Source of the DNA: Microbotryum silenes-acaulis
Taxonomy: Eukaryota > Basidiomycota > Microbotryomycetes > Microbotryales > Microbotryaceae
Length of the DNA stretch: 64,000 nucleotides
Assembly: GCA_003665825.1 (NCBI GenBank)
Contig: QPFY01000001.1
Span: forward strand, 2,287,001 to 2,351,000
Reading direction: 5' to 3'
The notes beneath the pieces were generated by a model, which ran no database searches, had not been told where the DNA came from, and saw only the letters and a program-made list of their open reading frames with translations. Each line of letters opens with the position of its first letter. Position 1 is the stretch's first letter. The position numbers and the translations under genes were made by a program. This document shows, in pieces, positions 1 to 11,815 of this stretch.

Positions 1-3000
1 TACCAGATACCGGCCTTGCTCGTCTCCGGCCTCCTCATCTGCTCGCTGCTGTGTCCGGCCCTGCTCCTCTATTTCTCGCCGACCGGTCCGGTCCCGCTTG
101 CGAGCTCCCCGATCGCACGTCGAGGCCGCGGAGAATTCGTCTGGGAATTGGAAGGTCTACGACGCCAGGGCATCATCGCGAGCGAGGACGAGGTGTGCTG
201 GGACCGCTTTGCACGCTACTATCAATGGAGGAACGTCGAGGCCAAGATCGTGCGCATGGAACAGCTGCTCGTCTCGTCCGTCGATCGCGAAGCTTTGGCT
301 GGCGTCGCTCAGGGCGGTCAGGGGGTAGGGCTCCGGAGGTCGAGGAGTGCCGACGCCGTGGTCGGCGCCTTGACCAAAGCGACACTGCACAAGGCCATGC
401 AGCTGCAAAACGAGTTGGAACGACGGCTGCTAGCCGGGCAGGTCCCCGGTCTGAGCTGCATTCGGGACCACCGAGGGCGCTGCGCCGTCGCCAGCCCCGT
501 CGAGTGGTGGGACTCGGAACAGGCACTGTTGGCCGATCCGGACGTGCACAACACCATATCGGGACTAAGCCCAAATACCGATATGATCAAGAACCTCGAG
601 CCTAATCAACAAGCCAGAATGGTTCCACTCACTAACCCCAACACCCTCGTTGGCATTGGAAGGAATCGCAAGGTGAATGCCGTTCTGAGGGTGGGCGAGA
701 TCCGACTTTGCTGACAGGGGACAAGTGGTCGCTGCACAGGGCTTGGCCAAACATGCGCACCACCTTGCCATCACCTTCTATCTCGAAGACGCATCGAACC
801 ATTCCTCGACCGAATCCTCTCTGACCTTGCAAGGTGTCGGATCGGTCGCGGAGGAAAAAGCAAGGTCCCGGGCTCGAGCGACGTGGAAGCGCGTCGTGGG
901 CGATGTTGTAGGTGGTAAAGGGTGGACGACGAACAGAGAACAAGTCGGTACCGTCGTCGAAGGTAAAGGACCGGGCAAGCGGGTGACGCTCAAGGTGAGC
1001 TTCAGCTCTGTGGCTTGTAGATTGGGCCTCAGCTCGACACTGACACGGTAGCGACGTCACCCATAGCATTTGCCTCGCTTGAGCGTCCCAGGAAATCCAC
1101 GTCTTTTGGAGGATATCATTTACGCCTTGTCCTACTTCGCCGTCTTCATCTACGTCACCCGCGCCATCCGTCGGCTTCCCCAGGTCAACTCCCCGAGCGG
1201 TCTGATCCTGACCGGCACGGTCGAGTTGACGGCGTCAGGGATCATGTCGCTTTCCGTGTGTTGGTTGTTCAACTGGTCGTTTGCGCTTGTTCCGTGGAAT
1301 TTGTGCGCGTTCCTCGTCCTCGTCTGCGGCGTCGACAACATGCTGCTGTGGACGCACGCCGTCGCCAAAACCAACATCCGTCTGTCGGTGCCGGAGAGGA
1401 TCGCCGCGGCCTTGGCCGAGGAGGGTCCAGCTGCATCTATGGTACTGGCATGCGAATTGAGTATCTGTGCGTTGATGCGCTACTTTATCAACATCCAGGT
1501 CAGTCACAGCTGGCTACCGGGCCATCTGAACGCTCTGCTCACGTCGTTGCGGATTGACAGGTCATGAGAGAGATCATCCTCGTCATCATCGTCGTCCTCA
1601 TCGTCGACTTTTTCCTCGAGCTCACTTTCTTTGCGACCATCTTGAGCATCGATCTGCAGCGGCTCGAGCTCGCAGACTTGCTACGCGGCACACTATCGTC
1701 TGCTCGGCAACACTCGCCCACCCCTTTCGAGGCGGGCGACCACGAGGTGCATGCCTTCGCGTCCAAAGATGCCGCACACGCGCCTCACGGTATGTTTGCG
1801 AAGGCGTTTGCACGGGCAAAGAGGAGCGTCTTGGATCGACCTGCCGCGATGACGACCTTCTTGTTGTTGTTTCTCATTGACTTCAACCTCTACCTCTTGT
1901 GAGTCGTTTGCTGATGTAAGGAATCGAGCCGAGACTAATACATCATCCTGATTATCTCCAGCTATGGACCCGACCACTTCCTCCCGGCATTCTGTTCCGA
2001 GACGGCATTGGCTTCCCATCGCCCGCTCTTGGCCCCATCTCTTTCGAGGGAGATTGCGCGCTCGCTCCAACTCGGTCAACGAGGCGAAACGTCGCGGCTC
2101 GGAGAAGTGGTACCTGAAGCTGGGGCGGCCTTTTGGCGCTTGATCAACCCCGCCAACGCAAGCTCGGCAATCCACGTCTACGTTGAGCCGGCTTCGATCG
2201 TGCGCTTCTTCGACGATGGGATGGTCGCACCTGAGAGCGCGTCCATCGCTGGCGCGGCGATCGTGTCGACCCCATGGTGGATCACCGCTGGCATCGTCAT
2301 TGCGCCGATCGCGGTAACGCTGATGGTGCTCTACCTCTTGCTGCTCTACTTGCTCAAGGACGCCGAACTGCTCCAGATCCAGCGCTTGATCTCGAAACAG
2401 CAGAGGCAAGAACGGAAAGAGGCGGGCCGCTTGTTAAAAAAGGCAGTACCCGAAGCCAATGTCTCTGTGACCACCCTACACACCGGGCTCGATGCATCCG
2501 ACATCGAGCTCGTTGCTTCTAGTGCGGACGCGATTGTCACCTGGTCTGCTCTAGAGGAACGAGTCTACCTATGGCGGTCGGTGAAGCAATCGCCGACGAC
2601 GACCACGAGCTTCCTCGAGATCCCTCTGGCTGCGGAACCCCCGTCACTCGTCGCCCTCGCTCTTGACTCCACCACGAGGTTCTGCGCCGCCGCGACCATG
2701 ACGGGCCGGATACTCGTCTGGGAACTTGAGAGGAGACTGTTGATCGACTTTTCCTCGGCTGGTGGGGACTCGAACGCGATATTTGGTCCAGCGACTGGCT
2801 TGTTCGCCGCTCCCGCATCATCGCCGAATGATCTGGGCCAGAGTGCTCCCCCACGCACGAGTCAGGGGTCTGATATTCGCTACGCTTTCATCTCGATTCA
2901 CCAGAGCGGAGCTGTGATCGCTTGGGGTTGTGTCACGCGTCTGTCGACCGTCATTCTAGGTCCGCAATCAGTGCCCGAGACATCAGATCTACCCAGTGCG

Positions 3001-4548
3001 CTGGGTCGTCTCCCCCGCATTCGACAACTCGTCGTCGCACCACCTCGAGCCAGCTCAGCGACGGCGTGGCCAGTCTTGGCTCAGTTTTTCCCCTCGAGCG
3101 GTCGATTTCAGCTCTTGCGCTCGACGTCCGTGTCGAAAGATGCTACCGCACCGTGGGAAACGATCTGGAACGTTCGACTCGCTCAAGAAAGCGACACTGT
3201 TACGGCCGTCGCGTTTGGTCGATTCGAGGTCGGCGTCGGGGCGCTGAAGATGGTCAGGAACGTGGTCTGCTTAGGCTTTCTCGGCGGATCTCTCGCCGTG
3301 CATCTTCTACCCGAGGAGTCGGAGACACCGAGCGCCGATGCTGCGTCCACGTCGCCGGTGGCTCTTCTCACCCTCGAACTCAACGGACCAGTACGTCAGA
3401 TCCGGCTCGCTCCTGGCGCCAAGACGAATGGTGACAAGTGTGCGCAATGCGGTCACGTCATTTCTGACGGCTTCTACGTCGTCGCCTCGACGACCTCGAC
3501 CGTCTTTGTCGACCGCACTTTTTCGCCGCCACCTTCGGGTTGTTCGTCTTGTTCGGGTGTGTTCGGCATCGCCAGTCGAGCGGCCGTGTCGTCGGCGATC
3601 ACACGGAGCTCGTCGCAAGGATCGTTGTACGGCGGGACTGTCTCGGCTATGCGCACGCCCAAGAAGTTACTTCGAAAACCCAGCCAGGCGAGCCTCGAGG
3701 CCCGAGAAGCTGCTATTGCTATGGGAGGTAGGCGAGCCGAGTCGAGGAGGGCCTCGGTGCAGGGTCGTAGACCTAGTACGCCTGTCGCCGTCGACCTCGC
3801 GGACGCCGAGGGCACCAAACCCAAGTCGGGCAACGGTTCGTCGATGGACTCGAGCTCCTCGGAAGGATTGGGTTTAGACCTTACGGCTTCAAAGGGTGAT
3901 ACGACGGCCGACACTTCCCTTTCAGGAGCGCAAGTCATTTTACCTGCGACGGACGACTCGTTGATCCTGTCATCGTCGCCAGCGGATGTCCCCCTTTTCA
4001 ACGCGGCGTCGGGCCTCAGCGTCGACAGCTCGACCGCGGCGACGTGTCGTCTGCATGCAATCGAAGCAAGTCGATGTGCGAACGATCAGCGAGGAGGGTG
4101 GGATATCGTCGACCGATCCGTCATTGGCTTACGACGCCAGCGGCAGGACGAGTCTTCGGCTTCGACATTAGGAGTGGGTCCTTTGAGCTGGGCCGTATGG
4201 AGCGTCGGCTTGCAGATCGGCGCACAAGAGGCCAACAGCGAATTGGACAATCTACTCGCTCGAGCCGAGTCGGTATCAGTTTCGATGAGCGAATATAACG
4301 CATGCAACAACCCTCTTCGAAGGGGCAGTCACACACCCGCGACGCAAAGCTCGACTGCGGCTCAGCTTCGTCGGAATGTGGACCACGCTGCGCCCTCGGT
4401 CCGGTTCGAGTCGGAAACGTCAAGAAACCTCCCCTTTTCTCGAGCACGACCTATAGTGACTGTTTTCGGAGATGGGGCGTTGGCGGTTGGGCTGGCGAAC
4501 CAAGTGGCTCTCATTCGGAGGAAGGGAATGTCGCTCCTTGGGAATTGA
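1..4548 (+). CDS. scp1: SREBP cleavage-activating protein (SCAP/Scp1), 5'-truncated by window
   Basis: Sterol-sensing escort of the SREBP transcription factor in ER/Golgi membranes. The frame is open from base 1 with a hydrophobic helix at once. My exon model is <1-672, 740-994, 1067-1498, 1561-1898, 1962-4548 (1427 residues present, phases consistent). Exons 3 and 4 encode a sterol-sensing domain: clustered membrane helices, CGVDNMLLWTHAV, and then DFFLELTFFATILSIDLQRL, which closely resembles the SCAP signature at the end of that domain. One more helix at about 2270-2360 precedes a cytosolic C-terminal half that should be the WD40 propeller (ALVTWSAL-type and ILVWELERR stretches), with a long low-complexity Ser-rich insert near 3600-4030. 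The true start lies upstream of the window. SCAP identity is solid. The exact acceptor of intron 1 is the least certain splice site. Confidence 0.9.
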
Positions 4549-4916
4549 GGGGTGAGAGAAGGAACTGGCTCCTCTATGTGAGGTGTTAGGGCTATCGGTC
4601 GATTGTTCAAATCTGAGACTCGTGATTCAACGTCATCATCCATGTTGTTCTTTCTATCATGTCCTAGTAGCCTTTATCGCAATGCAGATTCGAAAGACAA
4701 TTGTTCGTTCGATCCGAGGCTAGGAGTCCGAATTCCGAACAGGCCGACGAGGCCCGCGTGCGCCTCGGACCGTGGGTGATAGAATCGTGAATTGTGGTTT
4801 TTATTGACGCAGTGATTGTGAAGAGACTGTATCTCGTGATCTTGCTCGTAGCAGTCCGGCAGCAGCACTGACCGACTGCTAAATTCTGCCAACCCGGGCT
4901 ACTCGGCCGCTCGGCG
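4549..4916. other. intergenic, 3' of SCAP
   Basis: No convincing gene. The stretch holds the presumed 3' UTR of the SCAP gene and ends where the first kinase-like fragment becomes recognisable. Both strands only show short frames. Confidence 0.5.
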
Positions 4917-5590
4917 TTGGGTGGAGCGGTTCGCCTTCTGCGCAACTACACCGGTGGCGCAAGGGACTATGTGATTGTCCCTACCAAGACTACCACTACC
5001 GCCCCTCTAAAGGAGGAGGCACCTGACGAGCCCGACTGGCCTGAGCAGCCTCTCGTCTGCGCGGTATACGATGCGACCATCGTGACACGCGCAGAAGCTG
5101 CCTTGGATCAAGGTTTTCTACAGAAAGGGATCACTCGTGGTACCCCTCTCCCTGTTGATGCAAGATCCTCCCTACGTACTGCATTCAAAGGTCTCTCGCC
5201 GGACCCCGTCATGTTTGGTCGAGAGGCCGAGGTTTAGACGCACCTAGACGCTCTCGCCGCTCCGATCCTACAACGAATCCTTAGCAGTCATCTCAGCGTT
5301 CAATGCCGCGAACCCCCGCTGTACATCGACCAAAGAGGCGACAAGGACTTCCAAGTCGGCTCCGGTGGCTATAACGCGGCGCAGCGATACTACTTTAACG
5401 TCGACAACACGGTGTGTGCGGAGGTCAAGACCGCCGATAACTTCGTCGACCTCAACCATAACGCCAAGACAGTGAACGGCTTCGTGTTCCCAGTTTTTCG
5501 CCCAAGGGAAGCGATCGATATGCGTGTTATCGCAACGCACTGTCCCACCCGTGGAAGGCTCCAGGGATGTTCCGCCGTGTGCGCGAAAGT
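4917..5590 (+). pseudogene. kinase-like family, N-terminal domain fragment (broken)
   Basis: This is the N-terminal part of a fungal protein whose better-preserved relative lies at 8840-11018. The shared stretch around PLVCAVYDATIV matches PLAFAVCDPTII there, followed by similar spacing of GF/LxxGI. It then runs into a segment containing NVDNTVCAEVKTADNFV and REAIDMRVIATH. The frame is interrupted by TAG at 5235-5237, and about 12 bases present in its inverted twin are missing near 5255. The D...E-V-K arrangement resembles a restriction-endonuclease-like core, as is known next to some fungal kinase-like domains; this is inference. No kinase part follows here: the sequence turns into its own inverted copy after 5590. 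Confidence 0.6.
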
Positions 5591-6042
5591 GAATCATTAG
5601 GCTGACTGCAGTCTGTCACACATGGCGGAACATCCCTCGAGCCTTCCACGGGTGGGACAGTGCGTTGCGATAACACGCATATCGATCGCTTCCCTTGCGT
5701 CAAAAGCTGGGAACACGACGCCGTCCACTGTCATGGCGTTGTGGTAGAGGTCGACGAAGTTATCGGCGGTCTTGACCTCCGCACACACCGTGTTGTCGAC
5801 GTTAAAGTAGTATCGCTGCGCCGCGTTATAGCCACCGGAGCCGACTTGGAAGTCCTTGTCGCCTCTTTGGTCGATGTACAGCGGGGGTTCGCGGCATTGA
5901 ACGCTGAGATGACTGCTAAGGATTCGTTGTAGGATCGGAGCGGTGACGTTACCGACGAGAGCGTCGAGGTGCGCTTGAACCTCAGCCTCTTGACCAAGCA
6001 TGACGGGGTCGGGCGAGAGACCTTTGAAAGCAGTGCGGAGGG
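5165..6042. repeat. large inverted repeat (arms about 420 bp, short spacer)
   Basis: The left arm at roughly 5165-5582 reappears as reverse complement at roughly 5617-6040. The two frames translate to nearly the same peptide on opposite strands, and GATGTTCCGCC at the inner end of the left arm faces its complement across about 35 bp. The arms differ by scattered substitutions and a 12-bp indel, so this is a real, slightly aged palindrome. Confidence 0.85.
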
Positions 6043-6045
6043 CGA
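5597..6045 (-). pseudogene. kinase-like family, N-terminal fragment, inverted copy
   Basis: Minus-strand twin of the 4917-5590 fragment. This arm keeps the frame open for about 150 codons and contains VDNTVCAEVKTADNFVDLYH and the REAIDMRVIATH block without the stop seen in the plus arm, so it is closer to the ancestral sequence. It stops abruptly at both ends: at the spacer of the palindrome on one side and at the copia fragment (about 6045) on the other. No start codon context or downstream kinase domain is attached, so it is a fragment, not a gene. Confidence 0.6.
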
Positions 6046-8407
6046 GGCTGCCATGTGTTACATCCACGTCAGGAACCTATCGCCTCACGCGGCTCTCGGT
6101 GGAGGCATCCCAAACAGTCGTTGGTCGGGCGCCACACCAGGCGTGGAGGGTCTTCGGGCATTCGGTTGTCGCGCCTGGGCCACCGTGCCGGCTCACCGAC
6201 GGGACAAACTTGACCCAAAAGGGATCCCTCTGGTCTTCGTGGGTTACGATCGACACGCGAAAGCCTGGCGTCTTCTTGACCCCTCCTCGATGCGTGTGAG
6301 TCTGAGCCGAAATGTGACGTTCGTTGAAACCGAGTTCCCCTTCACGACCGCACCAACCCGCGTGGCGCAGCCGTCCATCCCGGGTTACTGCCCCCAGCCG
6401 CCACCTGTCGAAGCTCCAGCACCGTCGTCGGCTCCAACGCTTGTCGACCCTCCCCCGCGGCCACCTTCCCCAACGCCTGACGAGACACCCGCGTCGCCGG
6501 TTTCGACCAACTCGGCCGACAAAGACGACACCTCGTCGACCACGAGCGCGACGACGGAGCCAGCCGTGAACTTGCCGCAGCCACCGCCGGATCCAGCTCC
6601 ACTCGCCAAAGTCAAGCCAACTTGGGAGTACGGCGACGTCGCCAAGGTTGGTCCCGATCCGGGGAAGTACGGTGAAGTTGACACTCGAAACATCATAGTT
6701 GGCCCCCGGACACGCCGCCAGCTCGTTCCCACCATGATCACGCGGGAACAGCTCGTCGACGGCCCCGACGGACCCACCGCCTCCTTCAAGAGCCTGCTCC
6801 TCGCCTTCGCATCCACCAAAGCCGGCTTCGCAGATCACGACTTGACAGTTGTTCGCGATCCGGCCAATTGGGGCGACGTCATCCGATCGGGACAAGAGGA
6901 CATTTGGGGCGCACCGGCACAGGATGAATTCGATTCGCTTCTTAACGATTACGAGGTCTTTGAAATCATCGAATCCGGTGAGCTCCCCGCGGGTGAGATC
7001 CTCCTGCGATCGGGCTGGGTGTTCCGGACTAAACGCAACCAGCATGGCGACATCACCGATTACAAGGGGCGTCTCGTCGCTCACGGATGTGCCCAACGTC
7101 CTGGCCTTGACTTCGAGAAGAACTACGCCCCAGTCGTCAAATTCACGTCCATTCGAGCCCTCATCGCACTTGCCGCGGCCAACGGCTATCACGTCCATCA
7201 GGCCGACGTCAACAAAGCGTACCTCCACGGCAAACTTGACAAGCCTCTGTACATGCGCGTCCCTCAGGGCATTGACCTGCCCGGCAAGATCCTCAAGCTG
7301 TCCAAATCCATCTACGGCTTTCGCCAGGCCGGCACCATCTGGAACGCTGAGATTGACTCGACTCTGCGGTCCCTCGGATACGTGCCCACCCGGTCCGACA
7401 TCTGCATCTACCGCCGCGAACACGACGGGCACTCTCATTACATTGCCTTGTACGTCGACGACTTGCTTTTGGTTGGCCCCTCTACCGCCGAGATCGACCG
7501 GGTGCTCGACGCGTTGGAACTCGCGTATGGCATCAAACGTCTCGGACCTGCCGAATACATCCTAGGCATCCAAGTCAAGCGTGGACAAGACGGATCTATC
7601 ACGCTCTCGCAAGAGCGCTACCTTCGGGACATCCTGGCCAGGTTCCAGTTCACCGATGCCAAGCCGGCGAGTATTCCAATGCAGCCAGGTGTCATCCTTG
7701 ACTTCGAGGACTTGTCGGCCACTCCTCAAGATTGTACGCGCTACTTGCAGGCCATCGGTTCGTTGATGTACGCCGCCGTAGGAACTCGTCCGGACCTTGC
7801 CTTCGTGGTCAGCTACCTCGCTCGCTTCTCGCAGCAGCCCGGCCCGGAGCATTGGACAGCCATCAAGCAGGTCCTCCGCTACATCAAAGGCACGCTGGAC
7901 TTGGGGCTCACCTATCGCAAGACCAGCCAACCACTCCATGGCTACTCGGACGCAAACTGGGGAGCCTGTCTAACGACCTCGCGCTCGACCATGGGCTACG
8001 CGTTCATCTTGTCTGGAGCCGCGATCGCTTGGTGCTCCAAACACGAGCACAGGGTCGCCAAGTCTACTACCGACGCGGAGTACCCCTCTCTTTTGTACAC
8101 AAGCGGTGATGCCATCCACCTGAGCGAACTCCTGGCTGAACTTGGCGCTCCGGTCTCTGGCCCAGTCGTGCTCTACGGTGACAACCAAGGTTCGCTGGCT
8201 CTTGCGCAGCACCCGACCAACCATCAGGGGTCTCGTCACGTTCGCATCTCGGAACACTACGTCCGCAAAAGGGTTGCTGAGAAGGAGATCGAGGTCCGCT
8301 ACATCGCCACCGGTGACATGTTTGCCAATATCTTCACCAAAGCCTTGGGTCCCAAGCCATTCATCTTCCATTGGGAGAATTTGGGTTTGCGAGGTGCAGT
8401 GGTATGA
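6046..8407 (+). mobile_element. Ty1/copia retrotransposon fragment: integrase C-term, RT, RNase H
   Basis: One uninterrupted frame encodes the second half of a copia polyprotein. It begins inside the integrase C-terminal region ([11 protein letters not shown], then the FVGYD block), then a Pro/Ser/Thr-rich linker. The reverse transcriptase has [22 protein letters not shown] and the YVDDLLL active site. RNase H has [11 protein letters not shown], ..TDAEY.. and FANIFTKAL. Gag, protease, the integrase DDE core, polypurine tract and both LTRs are absent. The upstream 26 codons of the open frame (5969-6045) are antisense kinase-like DNA fused by chance. Pol is intact over this range, so the truncation is probably not very old; the element cannot move by itself. 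Confidence 0.93.
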
Positions 8408-8817
8408 CGCAAACCTTGGTTGTCACCGTAGAGCACGACTGGGCCAGAGACCGGAGCGCCAAGTTCAGCCAGGAGTTCGCTCAGGTGGATGGCATCACCG
8501 CTTGTGTACGAAAGAGAGAGGTACTCCGCGTCGGTAGTAGACTTGGCGACCCTGTGCTCACGTTTGGAGCACCAAGCGATCGCGGCTCCAGACAAGATGA
8601 ACGCGTAGCCCATGGTCGATCGCGAGGTCGTTAGACAGGCTCCCCAGTTCGCGTCCGAGTAGCCATGGAGTGGTTGGCTGGTCTTGCGATAGGTGAGCCC
8701 CAAGTCCAGCGTGCCTTTGATGTAGCGGAGGACCTGCTTGATGGCTGTCCAATGCTCCAGGCCGGGCTGCTGCGAGAAGCGAGCGAGGTAGCTGACCACG
8801 AAGGCAAGGTCCGAACT
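7791..8817. repeat. inverted duplication of copia RT/RNase H segment
   Basis: Bases of about 7791-8192 recur in reverse complement at about 8411-8817, separated by the last 218 bp of the pol frame. The minus strand of the right arm encodes the same peptide (for example [15 protein letters not shown]) with few changes. This forms a second hairpin-capable palindrome beside the same locus. Confidence 0.85.
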
Positions 8818-8839
8818 GCCACCACCGCCAGTTTACGTC

Positions 8840-11018
8840 ATGCGGCGCTCTCCTGGCGAGAAACTCCCCGAGCATCCCTTGGCGTTTGCAGTTTGCGATC
8901 CAACCATCATCGATCGAGCACTGTCCACGCTTGAAAGCGGCCTGGTCAGAGAGGGTATTGCGCGAGCGACCACTTTACCGAGTGCATCCACGAGCAGTGT
9001 CCGCGAATATCACAACCACATACTCGACCCTCAACAATCGCGTCGAGGTTACTGGGGGGACTTGAGCGGTATTCTGAAACTCGTGGTCAAGCCAATCCTG
9101 CAGGAGTTCCTCGGCAATTCCACGCTGGTCGTGAATTCATCCCTGACGGATTGCATCGGTCAACCAGCAGAGGAAGCTTGGAACGTTGGCGTCGGCAAGT
9201 ACAATCGAGAGGGCGAGTGGCCCGTCTTGGAGAGTTCTGTCAACCTGATCGTCGAATCAACAAGGGTTGAAGCGCTGAGGCCACTCTATGGGCGCGAGCG
9301 AATCGCGAACACTGGTGAGGGAGCAAGATCGCCTGTTGGTCCCGACGACTGGGAGCCCATCGACATGCGCATTGTCGATGCTGAGGGCCAAGACTAGACG
9401 CTGGAAGGAGTTTCGGCGATGATGGCACAAGTAGGCGAGACCGGGCGCGAGAGAAGGGGCAACTGGTGTACGTTTCACTCACTAACCGCCCTCGCCAACG
9501 TTCGTCATGTTCTGGTAGATGTCACTACATATCCTGTCCGCTGCTGTCGGACGCTTCGGCTTGTTTTACGCGACCCCCTACTTCGTTCTTGCTGAGCTTG
9601 GTCAGTCCCGCTTCCTTGCCTCTTCGGACCGGCCAGAGTTTGTTCAGAAGAGGCCTCCGACGAGCGCTTAGCTGATCTTGAACGAGCTCTGCCGCGGCCA
9701 GTGGTCATCGATGGGCAAACGTTCCTCTTGTACGGCGCCTTGGACTCGTTCGTTCTCCGGCCGGATGACCCGGTTGCGGTCAGCCGACCGTTCCTCGCTG
9801 TACTCGTCGCGCTCCTGCTCTCTTGCCACCCAAGTTTCGCCGTCCCCGGCCCTTCCGAAGCCATCACGCAGAGGATCCGCGATCACGCTCGAGGGCGAGA
9901 CTGCCCTCACCCTCGAACTCTGGACGGATGCGGGCCGCTCCAAGACGAAGCCGATCCCGTCGACCGGCCAGCTTCCGAACACTCGGAGATGGACCCGGGC
10001 AACGCGTCGCTGCCATTCTTAAATGGGAGTGTCACCTCGGTCTCGCTGCGACACATCCCAAAGGGATCGGTGAGTTCGCCAGGAAGGGCGGGCGCCGCGT
10101 TCGCTGGGTCCTGACTAGGCTGGCAAGGCTTGAACAGATCATCTGCGACGCGGAAGGCTTCGCCGAATCACGCATGCTCGCTTCCCCGGTTGAGCTCGAC
10201 TGCAGCGACGTAAGCCATCTCAACATCTACGGGAGACTGTTCTTTGAAGATGCTCCCTAAGTACGATGTTGAACTGTTTGCAGATCAAGCTATTCTTGTC
10301 CGGCGATGATGATGATTGGCCAGGTCAAGCCGTACCGGTACCCTGGAACAGGACCGCACCTGTGCCGCTCGAACTTCGACTTGACCTGCTCCAACGAATT
10401 GGGCACGGTCGCACTAGTACGGTGTGGTCCGCTCGATGGACTCCAATCGGCGCTGCTGCTGCTCACGCCACCAGTCCTCGAAGCGGAGCAACGAATGCTC
10501 CAGAAGCTCGGCTCGTGGCCAAGGTCGTCTTGGACAAATACGCCCCCTCGATTGCTCGCGAGTACTTTGTCTACACCCATATCGTGCCCTCGTTCCCTCT
10601 GGCCACGCAGGCCTTCTTCCCCAAGTTCCACGGGCTCTACAGGAGCGGGCCGGCGGGAACTGCTTACATCTTTGTGTTCGACCACGCTGGCGAACAACTC
10701 AGAAAGATCGAATGGGAGGCTGATGCAGAACTGAAAAGCGAGACCTCGTGAGTGAGACAGTGTTGCGTTTTCGACCGACCGTTTCTGCATCTGATCTGCG
10801 CACATCTTGGCTTCGTCCTGCTCGTGCTCAGCGCTGCGTTCGCACAGGTCGCCTCCGCAGGGCTCTACCATGGAGATGAGCGAGCAGCAAACATCCTTCG
10901 CCGCCCGGACGGCTCGCTTGCTTTGATCGATTGGGGTGAGGCAAGGCTGCCATCGCCTAATCAGTATCGTCCACGTCGATTGAGAACAGTCAAGGCGACT
11001 ACTCCAGGTGGGGAATGA
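8840..11018 (+). pseudogene. kinase-like protein with N-terminal nuclease-like region; appears disabled
   Basis: Most complete member of the local kinase-like family. In order: the N-terminal block PLAFAVCDPTII at about 8875; DDWEPIDMRIVDAEGQD ending in TAG at 9395-9397, where the relatives read through (GQQ instead of GQD-stop); the family motif GRFGLFYATPYFVLAELG at about 9550-9601, followed by a plausible donor; then a region with switched frames. At about 10283-10748 lies a kinase N-lobe with a glycine loop (RIGHGRTSTVWSARW) and Lys in LVAKVVLDKY. A separate exon at about 10850-11018 holds YHGDERAANILRR (catalytic-loop-like H-G-D...N) and LIDWGEA (DFG-like). A second stop at 10258-10260 abuts a donor. 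The protein ends right after the DWG motif, short for a kinase. It is most likely a pseudogene; an unusual splice pattern is the alternative. Confidence 0.6.
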
Positions 11019-11815
11019 ATGTCGTTAGCATCAGCTGCACGAGCGCAGAGATCCCAAAACGACGGCCGCCATCGCCTGTTCCATATCGAGCTGGGCCATT
11101 CGAAGGTGGTTTATGAGGACCAATGCTCGATTCGACCAGTCGATTAAACCTTCACAAGTGGATGGGCATCGGCAGTCTCTCGCGCGCTTCCATAGCCTTC
11201 CTTTCTTTTCTTGAACTATCTTTACTATCATCTTCGGCTCTCATACTTACGTATCTCGTGCCTGGGCTTCAGGGTTCTAAAAAGAGCTACGGTCGACGCC
11301 GACGAATATTTTGACGCACACAAGACTGAGTTGAACGTCATCGAGCAATCACAGAGTGGAGATCGAGGGTGATGGGCTCTGCCTCGTGAGTTGGCCAAGA
11401 GAACAGGTCATTCGAAGGGAGGATTGGGTCGTGTCCTCCTCGTTGATTGGGGGAAGGGGTGGGCAAGCCAGGCTTCGCTGCCAACCTGCGCAGGAGTTTG
11501 GGCGTCCGTAAAGTCGGAGGTTGGATGGGTCTTTGGCCCGGGAATGCAGTAGATCCTGCTGAGCTCGGATAATTGGGCTTGCCTCTCAGTGCAGTTGAAC
11601 CCGTTTTGAACTTAAACTAGCTTCTCCGAGCCTATTAGTAAGTCACAGCGCCGATTATTACCGTCTCGGCAATACCCACCGGCGTTGCGCTCGTGCCTCT
11701 TTTTCGGCGCTCACTCGGTGCTCATCATGACCGTGAGCGCGCTTCCCTGCCTTTCTCCCACTGCACCATCATCCCATCATCCCATCATCCCATCTCCCAT
11801 CCCCCGTACCCCAAA
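11019..11815. other. intergenic before CDC10
   Basis: No gene recognised. It probably contains the CDC10 promoter. Just before the CDC10 start (about 11765-11803) lies a short tandem CCATCAT/CCCAT tract, which may be 5' UTR. Confidence 0.5.
11765..11803 (+). repeat. short tandem ATCATCCC-type tract in CDC10 leader
   Basis: Three to four head-to-tail CCATCATC units followed by CTCCCATCCC end about a dozen bases before the CDC10 ATG. It is a simple repeat in the likely 5' UTR. Confidence 0.7.

Noticed and set aside
1693..2409. 238-codon minus-strand frame
   Set aside because: Antisense to the SCAP exons, no domain, biased composition.
5969..6045. Start of the copia frame as a native N-terminus
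   Set aside because: These codons are the antisense of the kinase-like fragment and have no copia similarity; the fusion is a by-product of the rearrangement.
6077..7438. 453-codon open frame on the minus strand
   Set aside because: Lies wholly antisense to the copia pol frame, which has the RT and integrase motifs; high GC makes long antisense frames common.
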